From assembly GCA_021785095.1 (NCBI GenBank), contig JAJYGM010000535.1:1-8700 (forward strand): a DNA stretch of 8,700 bases, given 5' to 3'. Under the pieces are notes generated by a model that was given only the letters and a program-made list of their open reading frames with translations, was not told the origin of the DNA and did not search any database. Positions within the stretch are counted from its first letter, which is position 1. Each line of letters starts with the position of its first letter. This stretch comes from Actinomycetes bacterium (GTDB lineage: Bacteria > Actinomycetota > Acidimicrobiia > Acidimicrobiales > Bog-793). Shown here piece by piece: positions 1 through 7,588 of this stretch. The translations under genes and the position numbers were made by a program.

Positions 1-626
1 GCAAGACCGGCAAGGTAGGGACCTTCGGCGGGCAGGACATACCTACGGTGACGATCTACATGGACGGCTGGGTCGCCGGAGTGCGCTACTACGACAAGGT
101 CAACCATGCCCACGTCGTAGCGCTCGGTTGGACCCCGGCCAAGAAGCGGGCTCCGGGCAGCTTCGCCGGCACAGGGCTGTTCACGAACGACTTCACCAAC
201 CAGGGGCTCGGCAAGACCGACGCCGCGACCCTCATGGCCGAGGGTGCGGACGTCATCTTCCCGGTCGCGGGCTCTGTCGGCCTTGGTGCGGCGGCGGCCG
301 TGAAGCAGGCAGGTGGAACGAACTACATGGAGTGGGTCGACACCGATGGCTGCATCTCGGCCCCGCAGTACTGCTCGCTCTTCATCACGAGCGTGACGAA
401 GGGCATCGTCCCCTCGGTGAAGGCAGCGGTGCTGAGCGCCGTCCACGGCACCTTCAAGGGCGGCAATTACTTCGGGACGCTTGCCAACAACGGCGTCGGC
501 CTCTCGCCCTACCATGACTTCCAGAAGAAAATCCCCGCCTCGGTACAGAACGAGATCAAGAAGCTGCGGACAGAGATCATCGCCGGGAAGATATCGATCG
601 ACCCGAACTCCTACCCCGCGAGCTGA
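1..626 (+). CDS. BMP/PnrA-family nucleoside-binding lipoprotein of an ABC importer (5' partial)
   Basis: This is the substrate-binding component of a nucleoside ABC importer, expected to sit outside the membrane as a lipoprotein. The reading frame is open to the left edge: codons from position 3 already read KTGKVGTFGGQDIPTV, the family block that precedes the second half of the ligand cleft. The ATG at 48 is therefore internal, and the signal peptide and lipobox lie outside the window. About 207 residues are visible and end at the TGA at 624-626. Supporting blocks are DVIFPVAGSVGLG (a hinge/ligand strand of the Bmp family), WVDTDGC, then SLFITSVTKG, and a C-terminal NNGVGLSPYHDF segment. Two cysteines (DTDGC and PQYC) lie seven residues apart. 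Relatives include PnrA/TmpC and NupN, which bind purine or other nucleosides. The ATPase and two permeases follow directly. Substrate specificity cannot be read from this fragment; a nucleoside is inferred from family and neighbours. Confidence 0.93.
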   Translation, partial: KTGKVGTFGGQDIPTVTIYMDGWVAGVRYYDKVNHAHVVALGWTPAKKRAPGSFAGTGLFTNDFTNQGLGKTDAATLMAEGADVIFPVAGSVGLGAAAAVKQAGGTNYMEWVDTDGCISAPQYCSLFITSVTKGIVPSVKAAVLSAVHGTFKGGNYFGTLANNGVGLSPYHDFQKKIPASVQNEIKKLRTEIIAGKISIDPNSYPAS

Positions 627-687
627 GCCAGAGCCGGGCGCGGACTCGCAGCGGATCGAGCTGCACGGAAGCGGCGTGACTCGTAGC

Positions 688-728
688 GCCAGCACAGCCA
701 GGTTGCGACCAGACCTGGCTGTGCTGGC
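688..728 (+). promoter_or_regulatory. Perfect 15-16 bp intercistronic hairpin between binding-protein and ATPase genes
   Basis: The left arm gccagcacagccagg (688-702) is exactly the reverse complement of the right arm cctggctgtgctggc (714-728). The stem extends by a T-A pair (703/713), leaving a 9-nt loop. Eleven of the 15 core pairs are G-C. No T-run follows (the next bases are agccagaagatg), so it does not look like a complete intrinsic terminator. It ends 20 nt before the GTG of the ATPase gene, whose ribosome-binding site is weak. Hairpins placed after the binding-protein gene of ABC importer operons, as in the malE-malF gap, are known to protect the upstream message and reduce downstream expression. 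That role is inferred here. Confidence 0.8.
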
Positions 729-748
729 AGCCAGAAGATGACGGCGCC

Positions 749-2335
749 GTGAAGCTCGAGCTCTGCGGGATCCGCAAGACTTTCGGTCGGCTCGTCGCGA
801 ACGACGACGTCGACTTGACGGTCGAGAAGGGGGAGATCCACTGCCTTCTCGGTGAGAACGGCGCCGGCAAGAGCACGCTCATGAACGTCCTCTTCGGCCT
901 GCTCAGGCCCGACAGCGGGGAGATCCGCCTCGACGGCGAGCCCGTGCGGTTCGCCAACCCAGGCGAGCCCGTGGGACGCGGCATCGGCATGGTCCACCAG
1001 CACTTCATGCTCGTGCCCGTCTTCACGGTCGCCGAGAACATAGTGCTGGGTTTCGAGCCGACGCGAGCTCTTGGATGGTTCAACCGGAAGAAGGCCAACG
1101 CGGACATCGTCCGATTGTCGCAGGAGTTCGGGCTCGACGTCTCTCCGGATGCCATAGTCGAAGACCTGCCGGTCGGCGTGCAGCAACGGGTGGAGATCCT
1201 AAAGGCCCTCTATCGCGACGCCCGGCTGCTGATCCTCGACGAACCCACCTCGGTGCTGACGCCGCAGGAGACACTGGCGCTCTTCGCCGTGATGCGCTCA
1301 CTTGCCACCTCCGGCCGATCGATCCTTTTCATCACCCATAAGCTGAAGGAGGTGCTGGCGGTCGCCGACAGGATCACGGTGATGCGACTCGGACGCGTTG
1401 TCGGGACGACGACGCCGGAGACGGCGGACGAAAAGGAGCTCGCCTCCATGATGGTGGGTCGGTCGGTCGAGCTCGTGGTGCAAAAGGCGCCGGCGAGCCC
1501 GCGAGCCACGGTGCTCGAGCTGCGCGGCCTGGTCGTCGAGGACGATCGCGGCCTTCGTGTCGTCGACGGCGTCGACCTCGACGTGCATGCCGGCGAGATC
1601 GTCGCCATCGCCGGCGTCCAGGGCAACGGCCAGACCGAGCTGGCCGAGGCGATCGCGGGGCTGAGGCCGATCGCTGCTGGGACGGTCCGCTTGGACGGGC
1701 GCGATCTCAGTTCCGCGTCACCTCGCGATGCCATCCGCGCCGGCATAGCCCATGTGCCCGAGGACCGCCAGACTGATGGCCTCGTACTCGCGCTCTCGGT
1801 CGCCGACAACCTCGTCCTCGACATCTACGACCTCGCACCCTTCGCCCGGCACGGCTCGCGGGATCTCGCCACGGTCAAGTCGAACGCCGGCGAGAAGCTG
1901 GCCGACTTCGACATCCGCGCGAGCGATGCCGAAGTACCGGTGGCAACCCTCTCGGGAGGCAACCAGCAAAAAGTCATCCTCGCCCGCGAGCTCTCGCGCC
2001 CCATCAAGCTGCTGCTGGCCTCGCAGCCGACCCGGGGCCTGGATGTAGGTTCGATCGAGTACGTGCACGAGCGCATCGTGGCGGAGCGAGACAAGGGGGT
2101 CGCGGTGCTCATCATCTCCTCCGAGCTCGACGAGGTGCTCGCTCTCGGTGACCGCATCGCCGTGATGTACCGGGGCCGCTTCACCGGCTTCTGCGACCCA
2201 AGTACCGGGCGGGAGCAGATCGGCCTCATGATGGCCGGCGTGCTTGACGAGTCGGCGGCCCTTGCGGCGGGTGCAGCCGAAGGGGCGGACCCAGCGAGCA
2301 GTGTGACACTCAGCCGCGGATCGGTCCACCCATGA
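749..2335 (+). CDS. Nucleoside ABC importer ATPase with two nucleotide-binding domains (NupO-like)
   Basis: A 528-residue tandem ATPase that would power uptake through the two permeases encoded next. NBD1 looks catalytic: Walker A GENGAGKST at 35-43, Q-loop Q84, signature-like LPVGVQQR at 140-147, Walker B ILDEPTS at 162-168 with D164/E165, and H-loop H197. NBD2 is degenerate at the ATP site: GVQGNGQTE at 289-297 has Gln295 where the Walker A Lys should be, ASQPTRGLDVG at 424-434 replaces the usual DEPT, and Ser stands at the H-loop (SSELDE). It keeps a perfect LSGGNQQK signature at 401-408. This asymmetry is typical of the sugar/nucleoside RbsA-NupO group and is not damage. The GTG at 749 is the only ATG, GTG or TTG in frame between a stop at 677 and residue 45. 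Its Shine-Dalgarno is poor (AGAAG at 733-737). The stop overlaps the next start as ATGA. Confidence 0.95.
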   Translation: MKLELCGIRKTFGRLVANDDVDLTVEKGEIHCLLGENGAGKSTLMNVLFGLLRPDSGEIRLDGEPVRFANPGEPVGRGIGMVHQHFMLVPVFTVAENIVLGFEPTRALGWFNRKKANADIVRLSQEFGLDVSPDAIVEDLPVGVQQRVEILKALYRDARLLILDEPTSVLTPQETLALFAVMRSLATSGRSILFITHKLKEVLAVADRITVMRLGRVVGTTTPETADEKELASMMVGRSVELVVQKAPASPRATVLELRGLVVEDDRGLRVVDGVDLDVHAGEIVAIAGVQGNGQTELAEAIAGLRPIAAGTVRLDGRDLSSASPRDAIRAGIAHVPEDRQTDGLVLALSVADNLVLDIYDLAPFARHGSRDLATVKSNAGEKLADFDIRASDAEVPVATLSGGNQQKVILARELSRPIKLLLASQPTRGLDVGSIEYVHERIVAERDKGVAVLIISSELDEVLALGDRIAVMYRGRFTGFCDPSTGREQIGLMMAGVLDESAALAAGAAEGADPASSVTLSRGSVHP

Positions 2336-3648
2336 CGACCGAGGCTCCGACCGGCGAGGCCGCCCCGCAGGCTAGCTCGATCGGCAGCGAGCAGCCGCCG
2401 AGCGGTGATGCCCCCGGACAGCAGAGGGGCAAAGCGGCATTTGTAAAGCTGCTGCGCCGGCTGTCGGAGGCGAACGTGTTCGTCGTCACTGTCCTCGCCA
2501 TCTTCAGCGCGCTCGTGCTCGGGGCAATCCTCATCCTCGTCACGACCCCCGCAGTGCTGCACTCCTGGGGCAGGATCGGCTCGCGGCCCGGAGCAGCGTT
2601 CAGCACCTCATGGAGGACGATCGCAGCCGCCTATTCCGCCATGTTCGAGGGCTCGCTCTTCGCGCCTTCGGCCATCTCTCACGCCGTCTCGACCGGCCAT
2701 GGCTGGACCACTGCCCTGACCCCCATCTCCGAGACCCTCGTCTCGGCAACCCCGCTCATCCTCGCGGGCACCGGCGTGGCGATCGGGTTCTCCACCGGTG
2801 TCTTCAACATCGGCGCACAAGGCCAGCTGATAGCCGGAGCTCTCGGTGCTTTGTTCGTCGGTTTCGAGGTCCACGCGCCCATAGGAGTACACCTGCCCCT
2901 CGTCATCTTGGGAGGAGCGGCGGGCGGAGCGATAGCCGGCTTCATCCCCGGCGTGCTGAAAGCGCGCACCGGAGCGCACGAGGTCATCACGACCATAATG
3001 CTCAACTACGTGTTCCTGGACCTGCTCACCTACCTGCTCACGACCCCGCCTTTCCAGCAGCCGGGGCAGGCAAACGCCATCTCGAGGACGATGCCCTCGA
3101 CAGCGATACTGCCGCACCTGTTCGGCAGCACCCTCAGGGTCAATGTCGGGCTGCTCGTCGCTCTCGCCGTCTCGCTCGGGGCCGCGTGGTTCACTCGCAG
3201 GAGCACTGCGGGCTTCTCCTTCCGTGTCATCGGCCTCAACCCGAGCGCGGGCAGGACCGCAGGCATGGACGTGCGCAGGATCACTATCCTCGTGCTCACG
3301 CTCTCGGGCGCGCTCGCGGGCCTTGCCGGCATGGCGACGTTGTCAGGAACCGATTTCTTCCTCTCGACCGGCTACGGCGGCAACATCGGCTTTGACGCCA
3401 TCACCGTCGCCCTGCTCGGTCGCAACCGTCCACTCGGCGTTCTCCTCGGGTCACTCCTTTTCGCGGCCCTCATAACCGGTGGGCGCTACATGCAGGCCTA
3501 CACCGGTGTCGATCTCGACCTCACGACCGTCATCCAGGCGATCATCGTCTTTTTCGTAGCCACGCCGGCACTGGTACGCGAGGTCTTCCGACTGCGGGAC
3601 CAGGGCGAGGGGCCGACGCGGATCCTCACCAAGGGGTGGGGCGGTTGA
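2332..3648 (+). CDS. Nucleoside ABC importer permease, first subunit (NupP-like, BPD_transp_2)
   Basis: A 438-residue integral membrane protein forming half of the channel. The first 45 or so residues are hydrophilic and rich in Gly, Ser, Pro and Gln, so presumably cytoplasmic. A first membrane segment lies near 49-71, and an extended outer loop follows (about 75-125). The core of several membrane helices runs from about 136 to 415. Family blocks are GFSTGVFNIGAQGQL at 152-166, ARTGAHEVITTIMLNY at 211-226, and the cytoplasmic coupling motif RVIGLNPSAGRTAGM at 298-312, which contacts the ATPase. It starts at an ATG whose last two bases belong to the TGA of the ATPase gene. There is no clear Shine-Dalgarno, so translation is probably coupled. 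Two non-identical permeases in a row is the standard layout of nupNOPQ-type importers. This one matches the YufP/NupP half better than the second, which is NupQ-like. Confidence 0.93.
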   Translation: MTTEAPTGEAAPQASSIGSEQPPSGDAPGQQRGKAAFVKLLRRLSEANVFVVTVLAIFSALVLGAILILVTTPAVLHSWGRIGSRPGAAFSTSWRTIAAAYSAMFEGSLFAPSAISHAVSTGHGWTTALTPISETLVSATPLILAGTGVAIGFSTGVFNIGAQGQLIAGALGALFVGFEVHAPIGVHLPLVILGGAAGGAIAGFIPGVLKARTGAHEVITTIMLNYVFLDLLTYLLTTPPFQQPGQANAISRTMPSTAILPHLFGSTLRVNVGLLVALAVSLGAAWFTRRSTAGFSFRVIGLNPSAGRTAGMDVRRITILVLTLSGALAGLAGMATLSGTDFFLSTGYGGNIGFDAITVALLGRNRPLGVLLGSLLFAALITGGRYMQAYTGVDLDLTTVIQAIIVFFVATPALVREVFRLRDQGEGPTRILTKGWGG

Positions 3649-3691
3649 GAGCACCGGCACCTCCCGGCGGCCGGTCGCCGCAGGGCCGCGC

Positions 3692-3696
3692 GAGGG
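3692..3696 (+). promoter_or_regulatory. Shine-Dalgarno GAGGG of the second permease gene
   Basis: GAGGG lies 7 nt before the GTG at 3704. It decides that start: the frame is open back into the previous gene, but no other ATG, GTG or TTG in this frame occurs in the 55-nt gap. Confidence 0.55.
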
Positions 3697-3703
3697 CGGG
3701 CCG

Positions 3704-4987
3704 GTGAGCACGGTCGCGCTTGCTCCCTCGGATCTGGAGGCTCCGGAGGCACGTCTCATCGGCGCCGCTCGTCAGCGTGGCATGGGAGTCTTCCTCCTCC
3801 TAGCTGCCGTAGTGATGCTCTTCGGCTTTGGCTTCGGGACGCCGGCCCACGAGGAGACGACCTTCACCTTCACCGCCCCACCCGCGATCGCCGTCAGCCC
3901 GCTCAACATGGCGGCGCGGCCGGTGTCGATCGTCCTTGCCCTCGTCTGCGCGATCGTCGGGCTCGTCCTCATTCTTCGCCGCAAGAGCCGCGGTACGTAC
4001 CTGATCTTCAGCTTCGGGATCATGCTCTTCCTCTGGTCGTTCCTCACCTGGGCGGCCCGCGGGAACTCGCTCAACTTCGAGGCAATGCTGGCAGACACGC
4101 TCATCTCCACGACGCCGCTCGTCTTCGGCTCCCTGTCGGGGATCATGTGCGAACGATCCGGCGTCATCAACATCGCCATCGAGGGCCAGTTCCTCGCCGG
4201 CGCGTTCCTCGGTGCCATGATCGGAAGCTGGAGCGGCGATCTCTGGCTCGGGATGCTATTTGGTGCCGTGGCAGGCGGGATCTTCGGAGCGCTCCTCGCA
4301 TTTCTCGCGCTTAGGTACGGTGCCGACCAGATCATCATCGGCGTCGTCATAGTCGCGTTCTGCACCGGGCTCACCAACTTCCTCACCCAGGAGGTGCTCA
4401 CGCCGTACCAGACGACGTTCAACAGCCCAGCGACCTTCTCGCCCATCGCCGTGCCACTGCTCTCCAAGATCCCGGTGCTCGGCCCCGTCCTGTTCGACCA
4501 GAACATCTTCGTGTACCTCGCGGCCGCTCTCCTCCTGGCGATCAACGCCGGGCTCTTCCGGACGCGATGGGGACTGCGAGTGCGAGCTGTCGGCGAGCAC
4601 CCCCAAGCAGCTGAGACGGTCGGGATACGCGTTCTTCGGACGCGGTACTGGAACGTCATCCTCGGCGGTGTGATCGCCGGGATCGGTGGGGCCTCGTTCA
4701 CTATCGGCTCGGTGGGTGAGTTCTCGGCGGATATGACGGCCGGGCTCGGATACGTCGCCCTCGCGGCAATGATATTCGGGCGCTGGCGGCCTTTCGGGGC
4801 TCTCGGCGCGGCTCTCCTGTTCGGCTTCGCCGTTTCGCTGCAGAGCTTTCTCGCCGTGCTGAACGTAGGCATTCCGCCGCCCTTCTTGTCGATGGCACCC
4901 TACGTGATCACGATCTTCGTCGTCTCGGGGCTCGTGGGCCGGGTGCGACCGCCCGCAGCCGACGGCAAGCCATATCTGCCCGAATGA
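3704..4987 (+). CDS. Nucleoside ABC importer permease, second subunit (NupQ-like, BPD_transp_2)
   Basis: A 427-residue membrane protein, the partner of the preceding permease. After a short soluble N-terminus, hydrophobic segments lie at about 29-46, 73-92 and 99-117, and the conserved core starts near 129. Family blocks are [19 protein letters not shown] at 145-163, the ATPase-coupling motif [15 protein letters not shown] at 294-308, and [19 protein letters not shown] at 338-356. The last three are close to universal in the NupQ/YufQ group, so the assignment to this half of the channel is firm. An extra N-terminal region with two or three membrane segments before the core is longer than in the short (about 310-residue) family members; long forms are common in high-GC Gram-positives. 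The gene starts at GTG behind a good GAGGG site, 55 nt after the first permease, and its stop overlaps the PNP start as ATGA. Confidence 0.93.
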   Translation: MSTVALAPSDLEAPEARLIGAARQRGMGVFLLLAAVVMLFGFGFGTPAHEETTFTFTAPPAIAVSPLNMAARPVSIVLALVCAIVGLVLILRRKSRGTYLIFSFGIMLFLWSFLTWAARGNSLNFEAMLADTLISTTPLVFGSLSGIMCERSGVINIAIEGQFLAGAFLGAMIGSWSGDLWLGMLFGAVAGGIFGALLAFLALRYGADQIIIGVVIVAFCTGLTNFLTQEVLTPYQTTFNSPATFSPIAVPLLSKIPVLGPVLFDQNIFVYLAAALLLAINAGLFRTRWGLRVRAVGEHPQAAETVGIRVLRTRYWNVILGGVIAGIGGASFTIGSVGEFSADMTAGLGYVALAAMIFGRWRPFGALGAALLFGFAVSLQSFLAVLNVGIPPPFLSMAPYVITIFVVSGLVGRVRPPAADGKPYLPE

Positions 4988-5820
4988 CCCTCGATCCGAA
5001 CGGCGACCCGTTCGCTGCCGCCCGGCGGTCCGCCGCCTTGCTCGCCGAGCAATCCGGCCAGGACCGTCACGATCTCGCCATCGTCCTCGGTTCAGGGTGG
5101 GCGCCAGCCGCCGATGGCCTCGGGACTGCCTCTTTCGAGCTGCCGGTCGCGGCTCTCGGCGGGTTCCCGAGACCGACGGTGGCCGGTCACACAGGCACAG
5201 TCCGCTCGCTCGAGCTCGCGGGGTTGCGTGTGCTCGTATTTCTCGGGCGCGTCCATCTCTACGAGGGGCACTCCCCCGCCACGGTGGTTCATGGCGTCAG
5301 AACGGCAGTGGCTGCGGGGTGCACGACGGTAGTGCTCACGAACGCCGCGGGCGGGCTGCGTGTCGAGAACCCTGTTGGCCGCCCGCTTCTCATCTCGGAC
5401 CACCTCAACCTCACAGCGATGTCGCCGTTGAACGGCGCGCCGCCTCCGCAGGGTTATAACCCCCGCTTCGTCGATCTGACCGACCTGTACAGCGCACGAC
5501 TTCGCTCCATCGCACTTCGCGTCGATCCCTCCCTCGGGCAGGGCGTCTATGCCGGGCTGAGCGGCCCGCACTACGAGACTCCCGCGGAGGTTGCCATGCT
5601 GCAAGGCCTCGGTGCTGACCTCGTCGGCATGTCGACTGTGCTGGAGGCGATTGCCGCCCGCCATCTCGGCGCCGAGGTGCTGGGCTTGTCCCTTGTGACC
5701 AACCTCGCGGCGGGCCTCGGTCACGGCGGCGTCGAGCACGCGCAGGTCGTCGCCGCGGGCGCGGCCGCGGCGCCCTCGGTCGGCTCGCTGCTCGCGGGGT
5801 TCCTGCGAGCCCTGTCGTGA
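4984..5820 (+). CDS. Purine nucleoside phosphorylase, trimeric (human-PNP-like) type
   Basis: A cytosolic enzyme that splits purine (deoxy)ribonucleosides with phosphate into free base and (deoxy)ribose 1-phosphate. At 278 residues it has the usual length of the trimeric PNP/MTAP family. Expected residues are present: Ser37 in VLGSGW and His69 in AGHTG (phosphate), GRVHLYEGH with Arg89, His91 and Tyr93, TNAAGG at 119-124, GPHYETPAE with Tyr197/Glu198 (base and sugar), GMST with Met216/Ser217, TN with Asn240, and His252 at the position of human His257. The Glu plus Asn pair is the signature of 6-oxopurine preference (inosine, guanosine) over adenosine and argues against MTA phosphorylase. It starts at an ATG overlapping the permease stop, with no Shine-Dalgarno, so it is probably translationally coupled to transport. 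The following mutase, 10 nt downstream, can consume its sugar-phosphate product. Confidence 0.95.
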   Translation: MTLDPNGDPFAAARRSAALLAEQSGQDRHDLAIVLGSGWAPAADGLGTASFELPVAALGGFPRPTVAGHTGTVRSLELAGLRVLVFLGRVHLYEGHSPATVVHGVRTAVAAGCTTVVLTNAAGGLRVENPVGRPLLISDHLNLTAMSPLNGAPPPQGYNPRFVDLTDLYSARLRSIALRVDPSLGQGVYAGLSGPHYETPAEVAMLQGLGADLVGMSTVLEAIAARHLGAEVLGLSLVTNLAAGLGHGGVEHAQVVAAGAAAAPSVGSLLAGFLRALS

Positions 5821-5830
5821 GCCGCCGATC

Positions 5831-7540
5831 ATGAGCCGCCGGGAGCGGTCCGAGATGAGCCCGCTCGAGGCCCGCGTGCGAGCCTGGATGGCCGACGACC
5901 CCGACGACACGGATCGGGCCGAGCTCGCCCGCCTTCTCCAAGATGGGAGCCCCGCGGCCGCGGCCGAGTTGGCAGATCGCTTCGCCGTCCGGCTGTGCTT
6001 CGGCACCGCCGGGCTGAGAGGCGCCTTGGGGGCAGGTCCGAACCGCATGAACCGCGCTGTCGTACGAGCAGCATCTGCGGCCCTTGCCGGCTGGCTCGAC
6101 CGCCACGCGGCGGGATCGAGGGCAGCGGGGGTGGCCGTAGGATGCGACGCTCGCTTTGGCTCACTGGAGTTCGCCGCCGAGGCGGCTCGTGTGCTCACCG
6201 GAGCGGGGTTTCGCGTTCATCTCCTCCCGCCACGGCAGCCGACGCCGTTGCTTGCCTTCGCGGTCCGTCATCTGCGGGCAGCAGCCGGCGTCATGATCAC
6301 CGCCAGCCACAACCCGCCAGGGGACAACGGCTACAAGGTCTACCTTGGCGACGGCGCTCAGATCGCGCCTCCCGCCGATGCCGAGATCGAAGCCGCGATC
6401 GAAACCCTTGGCCCCCTCTCCGACATTCCCGTCGCGGACCCAGACGGTCCGCTCGCGATCCACCATGACCGACAGCTGGTCGAGGCCTATTTGGAGGCGG
6501 TCGCTGCCCGGTCGCCGGCGCCGCCCGGGGCAGGTGGGCTTCGCATCGTCTACACGCCCCTCCACGGCGTCGCCGGCAGCCTGTTTGTCGCGGCACTCGA
6601 ACGGGCGGGGTTTCCGGCTCCTCATGTCGTTGCAGCTCAAGCTGAGCCGGACCCTCTCTTCCCGACCGTGGCTCTTCCGAATCCGGAGGAGCCGGGTGCA
6701 CTGGATCTAGCCCTTGGCGAAGCGCGGCGCATCGGGGCCGACATCGTCGTCGCCAACGACCCCGACGGCGACCGCTTGGCGGTAGCCGTCCCCGACCCGT
6801 CGCAGCAGGGAGGCTGGCGAATCCTTACCGGTGACCAGATCGGCTGCCTCCTCGGCACCTTCGAGCTGGAACGGAGCAAGTCGGACCCCGAGCCACAAGA
6901 GCGCCTCCTTGTGACGACGATCGTGTCTTCGACGATGCTCTCGGGGATCGCCGCTGCGAACGGCGTGCGCTACGTCGAGACGCTGACAGGCTTCAAGTGG
7001 ATTGCACGCGCCGGTGACCGGTTCCCGGGCTGCCGTCTCGTCCTCGGCTATGAGGAGGCGCTTGGGTACTGCGTCGGCGACGTCGTGCGGGACAAAGACG
7101 GCATCGGTGCCGCCCTCGCGCTCCTCGGCCTCGCCGTGACGGCCCGGAGGGACGGATCCTCCCTGATTGAAGCCTGGGACGCCCTCGAGGAGATCCACGG
7201 CGTCCACCTGACTGCCCAGCTGTCCATTGGTCACGAGTCGCCGGCCGCCGTGATGGCGCGGCTGCGGGCCTTCCCGCCCCGCCACCTCGGCGGCCTCGAG
7301 GTGACCGAGGCACTGGACCTCGCCGGTGGCTCTGACACACTCCCAGCTGCCGACGTGCTCGTCTACAAGATGCCCGGTGCACGGCTCGTCGTGCGCCCGA
7401 GCGGCACTGAGCCGAAGCTGAAGGCCTACCTCGAAGTCACCGAGGAGGTCACCGCAGGCGATCTGGATGCCTCCCGGCGCCGCGCCGGTGACAGGCTCGT
7501 ACGCCTGCGGTCCGCCGCGACTGGCGCTCTCGGGGTCTGA
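5831..7540 (+). CDS. Phospho-sugar mutase of the PGM2 type, probable phosphopentomutase
   Basis: A 569-residue member of the alpha-D-phosphohexomutase superfamily with all four domains. Domain 1 holds FGTAGLRG at 57-64 and the phosphoserine loop TASHNPPGDNGY at 157-168 (Ser159). Domain 2 holds the Mg-binding DPDGDR at 310-315. Domain 3 holds the sugar-recognition loop GYEEALGY at 406-413, followed by RDKDGIGAAL. Domain 4 holds the phosphate-binding RPSGTEPK at 522-529. The GTAGLR and GYEEAxGY forms are those of the PGM2 branch, whose human member is a phosphopentomutase, rather than hexose-specific PGM or PMM. Lying directly behind PNP, its inferred job is ribose 1-phosphate to ribose 5-phosphate. 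It would be a non-homologous substitute for DeoB. Phosphoglucomutase activity cannot be excluded. An in-frame ATG at 5855 has the better ribosome-binding site (GGGAG at 5841-5845) and may be the true start, removing eight residues. Confidence 0.9.
   Translation: MSRRERSEMSPLEARVRAWMADDPDDTDRAELARLLQDGSPAAAAELADRFAVRLCFGTAGLRGALGAGPNRMNRAVVRAASAALAGWLDRHAAGSRAAGVAVGCDARFGSLEFAAEAARVLTGAGFRVHLLPPRQPTPLLAFAVRHLRAAAGVMITASHNPPGDNGYKVYLGDGAQIAPPADAEIEAAIETLGPLSDIPVADPDGPLAIHHDRQLVEAYLEAVAARSPAPPGAGGLRIVYTPLHGVAGSLFVAALERAGFPAPHVVAAQAEPDPLFPTVALPNPEEPGALDLALGEARRIGADIVVANDPDGDRLAVAVPDPSQQGGWRILTGDQIGCLLGTFELERSKSDPEPQERLLVTTIVSSTMLSGIAAANGVRYVETLTGFKWIARAGDRFPGCRLVLGYEEALGYCVGDVVRDKDGIGAALALLGLAVTARRDGSSLIEAWDALEEIHGVHLTAQLSIGHESPAAVMARLRAFPPRHLGGLEVTEALDLAGGSDTLPAADVLVYKMPGARLVVRPSGTEPKLKAYLEVTEEVTAGDLDASRRRAGDRLVRLRSAATGALGV
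5841..5845 (+). promoter_or_regulatory. Candidate Shine-Dalgarno GGGAG favouring the internal mutase start at 5855
   Basis: GGGAG sits 9 nt before the in-frame ATG at 5855, while the ATG at 5831 has no purine-rich tract at suitable spacing. The eight residues between the two (MSRRERSE) match no conserved family element, so the shorter start is plausible. Confidence 0.35.
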
Positions 7541-7588
7541 GCCCCTACACATGGCCTCGTGCAGATCGATCCCGATCACCGGCAATCC

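Noticed and set aside
48..50. ATG at 48 as the start of the first gene
   Set aside because: The frame is open to the window edge, and the codons before it encode a conserved BMP-family block, so this Met is internal.
648..664. gcagc/gctgc stem just after the binding-protein stop
   Set aside because: It has five pairs with a 7-nt loop and nothing to extend it, so chance is likely.
688..740. Hairpin as a rho-independent terminator
   Set aside because: No T-run follows the right arm, and the operon continues 20 nt later. An attenuating or stabilising hairpin fits better.
3665..3680. cggcg/cgccg stem in the gap between the two permease genes
   Set aside because: It has only five pairs in very GC-rich DNA and is not distinguishable from chance.
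3772..4872. 366-codon minus-strand open frame opposite the second permease
   Set aside because: It is a shadow of the permease gene: Arg/Ser/Pro-rich, no membrane or domain pattern, and no start signals.
5092..6198. 368-codon minus-strand open frame opposite PNP and the start of the mutase
   Set aside because: It spans the junction of two real + strand genes, and its low-complexity Arg/Ala/Ser-rich product matches no family.
7541..7588. Riboswitch or promoter in the gap before psuG
   Set aside because: The gap is under 50 nt, with no convincing -35/-10 pair, hairpin or known aptamer pattern.
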